Of a DNA stretch of 64,000 nucleotides, positions 56,910 to 64,000 are shown one piece after another (within the stretch, counting starts at the first letter, position 1; each line of letters opens with the position of its first letter). Under the pieces are notes generated by a model, which saw nothing but the letters and a program-made list of their open reading frames with translations, searched no databases and had not been told where the DNA came from. Origin of the DNA: Nocardia flavorosea NBRC 108225 (GTDB lineage: Bacteria; Actinomycetota; Actinomycetes; Mycobacteriales; Mycobacteriaceae); contig NZ_BDCG01000004.1 of the NCBI RefSeq assembly GCF_001613385.1, forward strand, positions 62,001 through 126,000. Reading direction: 5' to 3'. A program made the position numbers and the translations under genes.

Positions 56910-57481
56910 ATGCGATGAACCCGAGCCTGCAGGATTCGGCCGCCGGGCAGGCCCCGCCCGAGGTGAAGATCATCGAGGCGGTGCAGGGTGCCATCGCGAC
57001 CCCGCCGGTGATCTCGGCGGCGCGCGGTATGTCGCATTTCGGTGAGCATGCGCTCGGCTGGGTCGCGATCGCCGCGGCCGGTGCACTTGCCGACAAGCCC
57101 CGCCGGCGGCAGTGGGCCGGGGTGGCCGTCGGCGCCGTCGGCGCGCACGCCGCGTCCATCGTGATCAAGCGCATAGTGCGCCGCCCCCGACCGCACGCGC
57201 CGTCGGTGCAGGTCAACGTCGGTACGCCGAGCAAACTCAGCTTCCCGTCCTCGCATGCGACCTCGACAACGGCGGCGGCGGTGCTGCTCGGAAAATTGAC
57301 CGGGCTACCCTTGCCAGCGGTGCTCGTACCGCCGATGTTGCTGTCCAGGGTCGTTCTCGGGGTGCATTACCCCTCCGATGTGATCGCCGGTTCCGCGCTC
57401 GGCGCCGCGTCCGCCGCCGTCCTGCTCGCCGCCGAAAAGAGACTCGACAGTGACCGTACAAGACGAAAAGGCGCTGCCTGA
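56906..57481 (+). CDS. PAP2-family phosphatase, probable decaprenylphosphoryl-5-phosphoribose phosphatase
   Basis: A 191-residue membrane protein with the three PAP2 motifs: KRIVRRPRPHAP (K-x6-RP), SFPSSHATSTTAA (PSGH-like), and SRVVLGVHYPSDVIAG (SR-x5-H-xxx-D). In mycobacteria the gene at this position (Rv3807c, from memory) is proposed to dephosphorylate decaprenyl-phosphoribose-5-phosphate, the product of the UbiA encoded next, on the way to the arabinose donor DPA. The GTG at 56906 overlaps the glfT2 stop; an ATG lies three codons on (56915). It ends just before ubiA. Confidence 0.88.
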
Positions 57482-57482
57482 T

Positions 57483-58409
57483 ATGAGTGAAGAGCCCACC
57501 GGCGTCGATCTGGCCGAGGCCGAGGTCAAGGGACCACCCAAGACCTTGGTCGGTGGCCTGATCAAGGCCGCACGCCCGCGCCAGTGGGTGAAGAACGTCC
57601 TGGTGCTGGCGGCACCGATGGCCGCCGGCTCGGTCACCGATCTGGATGTGCTCGGCAGCGTCGCGATCGCGTTCGTGGTCTTCTGTATGGCGGCCTCGGG
57701 TATCTACCTGGTCAACGACGCGATGGACGTCGAGGCCGATCGGGCGCATCCGACCAAGCGGTTTCGTCCGATCGCCGCCGGTGTGGTTCCGGTGAACCTG
57801 GCCTTCGCGCTGGCGGCGGTGCTGCTGATCGGCTCGATCGGGCTGTCCTTCGTGGCGAACTGGCAGCTCGCCGCCGCCATCGGCGTATATGTCGGTGTCC
57901 AGCTGGCCTACTGCTTCGGTCTCAAGCACCAGGCCGTCCTGGATATCTGCATCGTGTCCTCGGGATTCCTGTTGCGCGCGGTGGCCGGCGGTGTTGCCGC
58001 CGGAATCCCGCTGTCGCAGTGGTTCCTGCTGATCATGGCCTTCGGGTCGCTGTTCATGGCGGCCGGTAAGCGGTATGCCGAGCTACAGCTGGCGCTTTCG
58101 ACCGGGGCCAAGATTCGCAAATCCCTGGAGTACTACACCCCGACCTACCTACGATTCACCTGGAGCCTGGCTGCCACGGCGGTCGTGGTCTTCTACGGAT
58201 TGTGGGCATTCGAACAGGGCGCGGCCAAAGATACGGAGTGGTTTGCTCTCTCGATGATCCCGTTCACCATCGCGATTCTGCGTTACGCCGTGGATGTCGA
58301 CGGTGGTGAAGCGGGGGAGCCGGAAGAGATCGCCTTCGGAGACCGCGTACTGCAGTTGCTCGCCATTGCCTGGATCGGAGCGGTAGGTGTCGCTGTCTAT
58401 CTCTTCTGA
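57483..58409 (+). CDS. ubiA: Decaprenyl-phosphate phosphoribosyltransferase
   Basis: A 308-residue UbiA-superfamily enzyme with about nine helices that transfers phosphoribose from PRPP to decaprenyl phosphate, the first step to the arabinose donor. The aspartate-rich motif YLVNDAMDVEADRAHPTKRFRP is almost identical to the mycobacterial sequence, as are YCFGLKHQAVLDICIVSSGF, IMAFGSLFMAAGKRYAEL and MIPFTIAILRYAVDVDGGEAGEPE. ATG 57483 (MSEEPTG) is preferred over GTG 57450, matching the mycobacterial start; it lies directly after the PAP2 stop. The stop lies inside the aftB start region. Confidence 0.95.
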   Translation: MSEEPTGVDLAEAEVKGPPKTLVGGLIKAARPRQWVKNVLVLAAPMAAGSVTDLDVLGSVAIAFVVFCMAASGIYLVNDAMDVEADRAHPTKRFRPIAAGVVPVNLAFALAAVLLIGSIGLSFVANWQLAAAIGVYVGVQLAYCFGLKHQAVLDICIVSSGFLLRAVAGGVAAGIPLSQWFLLIMAFGSLFMAAGKRYAELQLALSTGAKIRKSLEYYTPTYLRFTWSLAATAVVVFYGLWAFEQGAAKDTEWFALSMIPFTIAILRYAVDVDGGEAGEPEEIAFGDRVLQLLAIAWIGAVGVAVYLF

Positions 58410-60363
58410 CGAGATTGCGGTAGCCGAACAAGAAAAGACCGGCGAGCGGGCTGCCACCGAGCAGCCCCGCTCGTCGGCGCGTCCCGCCTGGATACCGCGC
58501 GCGGTGTTCGCGGGTGGGATCGTGGCGACCGTCGCGTTGCTGGCATTCGGCGGCTGGCAGCGGCGCTGGATCGCCGACGACGGTCTCATCGTCCTGCGTA
58601 CCGTGCGCAACCTGCTGGCCGGTAACGGTCCGGTGTTCAATCCGGGTGAGCGGGTGGAGACCAACACCAGTACGGCATGGACCTACATCGTGTGGTTCTT
58701 CAGCTGGGTGACCCAGGCCCGGCTCGAGTATGTCGTCCTGGGTGTCGCACTGACACTTTCGCTGCTGGCGCTGGTGTTCGCGATGCTGGGTGCGGGCAAG
58801 CTGTGGGGCCCGGCCTCGTCGACGCTGCTGCTGCCGGCCGGTGCGCTGGCCTATATCGCCGTCCCCCCGGCCCGCGACTACGTGACCTCCGGCCTGGAGA
58901 ACGGCCTGGTCATCTGCTGGATCGCGCTGCTGTGGTTGCTGCTGATCCGCTGGAGTAAGGCCGAACGCCCCGGCGTACCCGGGGTGCTGGGATTGGCGTT
59001 TCTCGCGGGTCTGGCCCCGCTGATCCGCCCGGAGATGGCGGTGGTCGGCGGACTGGCCCTGCTGTTGATCTTCTTCGCCCCGATGCCGGCCGCACGGTTG
59101 CGGCCGTGGCTGCTGCGCGGGCTGATCGTCGCCGTGGCCGGCGCCGTACCGCTGTGCTATCAGATCTGGCGGATGGGTTACTACGGGCTGCCGTATCCGA
59201 ACACCGCTGTCGCCAAGGACGCGGGCGGGGCCAAGTGGGGGCAGGGTTTCACCTACCTCTGGGACCTCGCGGGCCCGTATTACCTGTATGTGCCACTGGC
59301 GATTCTGCTGATCGCGGCCCTGGTCGCGGCGCGGGTGTATCGCTCCGAACCGGTCGTCGTGGACCCTGCCGCGGAGCAGGACCCGGCGGGGACGAAGCCC
59401 GGGCGGGTCCGGCGGCTGCGCGAACGGCTGCGGACTCCGGCCGCGGTGGTCGTGCTGGTGCTGGGCGCCGCCGCGATTCTCACTGTCTACGCTCTGCGGG
59501 TCGGCGGCGATTTCATGCACGGCCGGATGCTGCTGCCGCAATTGTTCCTGTTCCTGCTGCCGGTGGCAGTGCTGCCACTGCGGCTGCCCGAGGGTGGGGT
59601 CCGGGCATTGACGCGCCGGGACGCCCCGGCCTTCGGCCTGCTCGTGGTTGCGCTGGCGGGAACGGTGGTCTGGGCGCTGATGGCCTCGGGGACCACCGCG
59701 ATCCAGACCGGAACCAAGATCGATGATTCCGGTATCGTCGACGAACGCATCTACTACGTCCTCAACACCGGCCACGACCATCCGATCCGGGCCGAGGACT
59801 ACCTCGACTACGCGCGGATGCGGCCCATGGTGGAGACCATCGAGAACACGCCTGACGGTGGCCTGCTGCTGAATTCGCCCTCGTTCATGTTCTGGTACGT
59901 GGCGCCGCCGCCGATCCCGATTCCGCCGGGCGGCGCGGGGCATACGGTCTACTTCCTCAACCTCGGTATGACCAGTATGAATGTCCCGCTGGACGTCCGG
60001 GTCATCGATCCGATGGGCCTGGCATTCCCGCTGGCCGCGCATACCGAACGACTCGAGGACGGCCGTATCGGTCACGACAAGAGCCTCTATCCGGACTGGG
60101 TGATCGTGGAAACCGGCATGGTGGACCGCAAACCGTGGCTGCCCTGGTACATGGACGAGGACTGGGTGCAACAGGCCCACGTCGCCATGTCCTGTCCACA
60201 GACCCACGCATTGCAACTGTCCTACAAGGGCCCGTTGACCCTCGAACGCTTCAAACACAATCTGTTGAACGCCTTCGATTTCGCCTCCTACCGCATAGAT
60301 CGCGTCCCGGAGTATGAGATTCAACGCTGTGGCCTGGTCGATCCCGTACCGCCGGTGCGCTGA
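58387..60363 (+). CDS. aftB: Terminal beta-(1->2) arabinofuranosyltransferase AftB
   Basis: A 658-residue GT-C type glycosyltransferase that adds the terminal beta-1,2-linked arabinofuranose to arabinan from DPA, outside the membrane. About ten helices come first, with the catalytic-loop acidic pair RRWIADDGLIVLRTVRNLLAGNGPVFNPGERVETNTSTAWTY early on (only the ADDG pair is critical). The C-terminal soluble domain (from about residue 440, VLNTGHDHPIRAEDYLDYARMRP) is extracytoplasmic. GTG 58387 overlaps ubiA by 23 bp, continuing the coupled cluster. The length is close to mycobacterial AftB. Confidence 0.93.
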   Translation: MSLSISSDEIAVAEQEKTGERAATEQPRSSARPAWIPRAVFAGGIVATVALLAFGGWQRRWIADDGLIVLRTVRNLLAGNGPVFNPGERVETNTSTAWTYIVWFFSWVTQARLEYVVLGVALTLSLLALVFAMLGAGKLWGPASSTLLLPAGALAYIAVPPARDYVTSGLENGLVICWIALLWLLLIRWSKAERPGVPGVLGLAFLAGLAPLIRPEMAVVGGLALLLIFFAPMPAARLRPWLLRGLIVAVAGAVPLCYQIWRMGYYGLPYPNTAVAKDAGGAKWGQGFTYLWDLAGPYYLYVPLAILLIAALVAARVYRSEPVVVDPAAEQDPAGTKPGRVRRLRERLRTPAAVVVLVLGAAAILTVYALRVGGDFMHGRMLLPQLFLFLLPVAVLPLRLPEGGVRALTRRDAPAFGLLVVALAGTVVWALMASGTTAIQTGTKIDDSGIVDERIYYVLNTGHDHPIRAEDYLDYARMRPMVETIENTPDGGLLLNSPSFMFWYVAPPPIPIPPGGAGHTVYFLNLGMTSMNVPLDVRVIDPMGLAFPLAAHTERLEDGRIGHDKSLYPDWVIVETGMVDRKPWLPWYMDEDWVQQAHVAMSCPQTHALQLSYKGPLTLERFKHNLLNAFDFASYRIDRVPEYEIQRCGLVDPVPPVR

Positions 60364-60533
60364 GCTGCCCTTTCACCGATAGCCTTTCGGCACCGCCGGA
60401 TCGGCGTGGGTTCCCGGCGGGCGGCTGTCGGCGTGCCACGCTATTGTGCTGGCGTCCGTTCTCGGCACGCACGCAGCCGGGGACCGGCGTCGGACCACGC
60501 GATCGAGGGGTCGCACGACGGAGGGTGGGAGTA

Positions 60534-61625
60534 ATGCGAGGCATTATCGGCCGCGGCCGACGGACCGGCCCCCCGGGTCGGCTGGGCAACCGGCTGAAAC
60601 GAGCGGCGCTGTTCTCCCTGGCGGTACTGCTGCCGGTGGGGATGTCGGTCGCCGGTCCGGACGCTCCGGCAGCGGCGCGTTTCGATCCCGCTTTCGGGTT
60701 CGATTTCTGGGTCGAATCCCCGGAGATGGGGCCGATCAAATCGCGAATCTTCCGGGCCGCGGACGGGAATACGGGCCGGGTGGTCTACGCCCTGGACGGC
60801 ATGCGCGCCCGCGACGATCTCAGCGGCTGGGAGATCGATACCGATGTCGCGCGTGAGCTCACCAAATGGAATATCAACGTGGTCATGCCGGTCGGCGGCC
60901 GCTCCAGCTTCTACGCGGATTGGAACGCGCCGAGCAATTTCTTCGGCCTCGGCAGTTCCGGTAGCGCCGGCGACGCTAGCGGGTCGGCAGCGGATTCGGG
61001 TTCGGGGCTGGCCTCGGGTTCGGCGGCCGGGCTGGGCCGGTCCAACACGTACAAGTGGGAAACCTTCCTGACCCGCGACCTGCGCTGGGCGTTGCGCGAC
61101 CGGCTCGGCTTCAACCCGAATGGAAACGGCGTCTTCGGGCTGTCCATGGGCGGCAGTGCGGCACTCGCCCTCGCGGCATACCATCCGGACCAGTTCCGGT
61201 ACGCGGCCTCCTATTCGGGCTACCTGAACGTTTCCGCCCCCGGTATGCGCGAGGCCCTGCGGGTAGCCATGCTGGACGCCGGCGGATTCAATATCGACGC
61301 AATGGCGCCACCGTGGAGCCCGCAGTGGCTGCGGATGGATCCGTTCGTCTTCGCACCGATGCTGCGCGCCAACAACACCCGGCTCTGGATTTCGGCCGGG
61401 AGCGGGCTGCCCGCGGCTGCGGACGGGCTCGATGTGAACACCGTGAACGCCATGGGACTGGAGGCGCTGGCGCTGGTCAACACCAGGGCGTTCCAGGCCC
61501 GCATGATGTCGCTGGGCGCCCAGAACGTCACCTATGACTTCCCGGCCGTCGGCGTGCACAACTGGCGGTACTGGACCGACGAGGTGTATCGGATGATCCC
61601 GGACCTGTCGGCGAATATCGGCTGA
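60534..61625 (+). CDS. Antigen-85-type mycolyltransferase (first of three)
   Basis: A 363-residue secreted esterase-fold enzyme that moves mycolates onto arabinan or trehalose. ATG 60534 has GGAGG 9 nt upstream; a signal peptide with core LFSLAVLLPVGMSVAG and cut near AARF follows. Catalytic features are GLSMGGSA (Ser204), SFYADWNAPS, and the C-terminal VGVHNWRYW with the catalytic His. A Ser/Gly/Ala-rich insertion (about residues 140-168, GSAADSGSGLASGSAAGLG) breaks the usual sequence between DWNAPSNFFG and YKWETFLT. The Trp-rich fibronectin-binding loop is not obvious. It lies 170 bp after aftB. Confidence 0.93.
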   Translation: MRGIIGRGRRTGPPGRLGNRLKRAALFSLAVLLPVGMSVAGPDAPAAARFDPAFGFDFWVESPEMGPIKSRIFRAADGNTGRVVYALDGMRARDDLSGWEIDTDVARELTKWNINVVMPVGGRSSFYADWNAPSNFFGLGSSGSAGDASGSAADSGSGLASGSAAGLGRSNTYKWETFLTRDLRWALRDRLGFNPNGNGVFGLSMGGSAALALAAYHPDQFRYAASYSGYLNVSAPGMREALRVAMLDAGGFNIDAMAPPWSPQWLRMDPFVFAPMLRANNTRLWISAGSGLPAAADGLDVNTVNAMGLEALALVNTRAFQARMMSLGAQNVTYDFPAVGVHNWRYWTDEVYRMIPDLSANIG

Positions 61626-61761
61626 ACTCGGTCCCCGGAGAGCGGACCCGGTGGTCTGCTTTGCGGAAGCGTTGCCGCGCCCGCCGGCTGGGTGTGCGGC
61701 AGCGAAATCGCAGCCGCGCCTCGCGTATGCACGTGACCTGCGCCACTATCTGGCAACATGA

Positions 61762-61797
61762 ACATGTACCTGGTCGATTGATACACCAGGAACATGT
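61762..61797. promoter_or_regulatory. Long inverted repeat upstream of the second mycolyltransferase
   Basis: ACATGTACCTGGT (61762-61774) and ACCAGGAACATGT (61785-61797) are 13-bp arms complementary at 12 positions, with a 10-bp spacer. It lies 114 bp before ATG 61912, in an otherwise AT-richer segment. A dimeric-regulator operator is the likeliest reading; a stem-loop is possible. The rest of the 286-bp gap shows no gene. Confidence 0.6.
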
Positions 61798-61911
61798 ATT
61801 CAGATAACGGCTCCCGCATCCAACGGGTGCTGTGGTCTATGTATCCGATATGGGGCCGGTAACGTAGCTCGTGGTTTGCTGTCCGGCTGTCCAGGCGAAA
61901 GGTCTAGTCGA

Positions 61912-62961
61912 ATGCGAAGTGCGCGAAGGCTCAGATCGATCCGATCCCGGCGGTGGATCGGTCGTTGGGCGCTGGGGATCACCGTGGCACTGCTCGCCCC
62001 GCTCGCGGTGTCGCTGTCCGATGCGGGCGCCCCGGTCGAGGCGGCACCCAACCCCCGGGGATTCGATTTCGTGGTCGATTCCCCCGAGATGGGCCCGATC
62101 AGGTCACGGATCTTCCGGGCCAAGGACGGCAACACCAACCGCGTCGTCTACGCCTTGGACGGTATGCGGGCCCCCGAGACACACAGCGGCTGGGAGTTCG
62201 ACACCAATGTCGCCGACGCGCTCACCGACTGGAATATCAACGTCGTCATGCCGATCGGCGGTATGTCCAGCTTCTACGCCGACTGGAATGCGCCGAGTTC
62301 GTTCTTCGGGGCGCCGCCAACCGGTTCGTCCTCGGGGTCCGGCGCACTCAACGTGATATCCGAAGGACCGGGCAAAAGCTATCGGTACGCCTGGGAAACG
62401 TTCATAAATCAGCACTTGCGCTGGGCATTGCGCGACCGGCTCGGGTTCAACCCGTACCGCAACGGCGTATTCGGATTGTCGATGGGCGGTAGTGGCGCGC
62501 TGACCCTGGCCGCCTATCACCCGGACCAGTTCAGTTTCGCCGGTTCCTACTCCGGCTACCTGAACATCTCCGCGCCGGGTATGCGTGAGGCCATACGGCT
62601 GGCCATGATCGATGCCGGTGGGTACAACGTCGACTCCATGGCGCCGCCGTGGGGTCCGCAATGGCTGCGAATGGATCCGTTCGTTTTCGCGCCGTTGCTA
62701 CGTGACCACAACACCCGCCTATGGATATCCGCCGGTAGCGGGCTGCCCGCCCCGGCCGACGGATTCAACGGCAATACCGTGAACGGAATGGCGCTGGAGG
62801 CGCTGGCGCTCGCCAACACCCGATCTTTCCAGCTACGGATGATGTCGCTGGGTGCGAACAATGTCACGTACTCGTTCCCACCGGCGGGTATCCACTCCTG
62901 GACCTACTGGGAAGCCGAAGTACATCGGATGATTCCGGATTTGTCCGCGAATATCGGATAA
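61912..62961 (+). CDS. Antigen-85-type mycolyltransferase (second of three)
   Basis: A 349-residue paralogue of the preceding gene, with high identity across the mature part (GFDFVVDSPEMGPIRSRIFR, WNINVVMPIGG, SFYADWNAPSSFFG). It has a signal peptide (LGITVALLAPLAVSLSDAG), catalytic GLSMGGSG (Ser190), and AGIHSWTYW with the catalytic His. Its Ser/Gly insert is shorter (TGSSSGSGALNVISEGPGKS). ATG 61912 has AAAGG about 9 nt upstream. Both proteins end MIPDLSANIG, showing tandem duplication. Two hairpins follow its stop. Confidence 0.93.
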   Translation: MRSARRLRSIRSRRWIGRWALGITVALLAPLAVSLSDAGAPVEAAPNPRGFDFVVDSPEMGPIRSRIFRAKDGNTNRVVYALDGMRAPETHSGWEFDTNVADALTDWNINVVMPIGGMSSFYADWNAPSSFFGAPPTGSSSGSGALNVISEGPGKSYRYAWETFINQHLRWALRDRLGFNPYRNGVFGLSMGGSGALTLAAYHPDQFSFAGSYSGYLNISAPGMREAIRLAMIDAGGYNVDSMAPPWGPQWLRMDPFVFAPLLRDHNTRLWISAGSGLPAPADGFNGNTVNGMALEALALANTRSFQLRMMSLGANNVTYSFPPAGIHSWTYWEAEVHRMIPDLSANIG

Positions 62962-62966
62962 CCGGC

Positions 62967-63047
62967 GGTCGCGGAGGTCGGGACCGGTCTCCGCGACCAC
63001 AGCAGTGTGCCCGCCACCGAGACTTCTCGGTGGCGGGCACACTGCTG
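62967..63047 (+). terminator. Two consecutive strong hairpins
   Basis: The first is a 10-bp stem, GGTCGCGGAG (62967-62976) with CTCCGCGACC (62989-62998). The second is a perfect 22-bp stem, 63000-63021 with 63026-63047, closing on a 4-nt loop ACTT. No U-tract follows. Together they should end transcription of the second mycolyltransferase and insulate the third. Confidence 0.75.

Positions 63048-64000
<953 letters not shown>

Noticed and set aside
58264..60324. Very long antisense frame opposite aftB (also 54987-56837 opposite glfT2 and 20518-22557 opposite the PPE/PE genes)
   Set aside because: Long antisense frames are expected in DNA of this GC content. They are His/Arg/Gln-rich, with no motifs, and lie opposite clearly real genes.

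Overview
The window is high-GC actinobacterial DNA, most likely from Nocardia. The evidence is the arabinogalactan/mycolate cell-wall cluster (glf, glfT2, PAP2 phosphatase, ubiA, aftB, then three antigen-85-type mycolyltransferases), a PE-PPE-EspG trio with Nocardia-style short PE and WLPR-type PPE proteins, a mycobacterium-like Fe/Mn superoxide dismutase, BfrB ferritin, and heavy use of GTG starts. From memory, much of the gene order follows the M. tuberculosis stretch Rv3803c-Rv3846 (fbp, aftB, ubiA, glfT2, glf, amidase, HAD hydrolase, two acyltransferases, MBL-Rieske protein, serS, septum-formation protein, metallopeptidase, phosphoglycerate-mutase family, pheA, DUF2470, bfrB, GDPD, sodA), with Nocardia-specific insertions. 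No tRNA, rRNA, insertion sequence or CRISPR array was recognised.

Layout. 1-9.1 kb: 3' end of a RecB/RNase-H-like nuclease gene, htpG, a secreted GYDxx-repeat protein whose ribosome site abuts a perfect hairpin, an SDR dehydrogenase, a GDT1/TMEM165-type Mn exporter behind a yybP-ykoY manganese riboswitch, a heptad-repeat protein, sodA and two unknown genes. 9.5-17.4 kb: rhodanese, zinc-ribbon DUF4328 protein, glycerophosphodiesterase, DUF5926 protein, BfrB with two IdeR-like boxes, a ferritin paralogue lacking ferroxidase ligands, LCP ligase, CPBP protease and an iron-boxed DUF2470 gene. 17.5-30.4 kb: pheA and a phosphatase, the EspG-PPE-PE island, a zincin, a septum-formation-type protein, serS, a GGDEF/EAL protein with a degenerate GGDEF, an MFS exporter behind a tiny leader ORF, and a DMT transporter. 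30.6-34 kb: copper operon (HLHP-motif protein, then CopA) with a CsoR-type operator inside its promoter. 34.6-46.5 kb: tandem PlsC genes, lipoprotein, MBL-Rieske fusion, divergent HemC-like protein, and a translationally coupled Opp operon whose binding-protein gene is frameshifted. 46.7-53.6 kb: HAD hydrolase, divergent peptidoglycan amidase and SpoIID genes, TipA-like regulator, small membrane protein. 53.7-64 kb: arabinogalactan assembly cluster and three tandem mycolyltransferases, the last cut by the window end.

Themes. Metal homeostasis recurs: Mn riboswitch and exporter near sodA, IdeR-like boxes at ferritin and DUF2470, and CsoR-type copper control. Cell-wall assembly dominates the right half: the galactan polymerase, the decaprenyl-phosphoarabinose precursor pathway, a terminal arabinosyltransferase and mycolyl transfer are consecutive and co-directional. 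Many starts have a TANNNT -10 hexamer 6-8 nt upstream, which suggests frequent leaderless transcripts. Function calls rest on reading motifs by eye; no database search was run.
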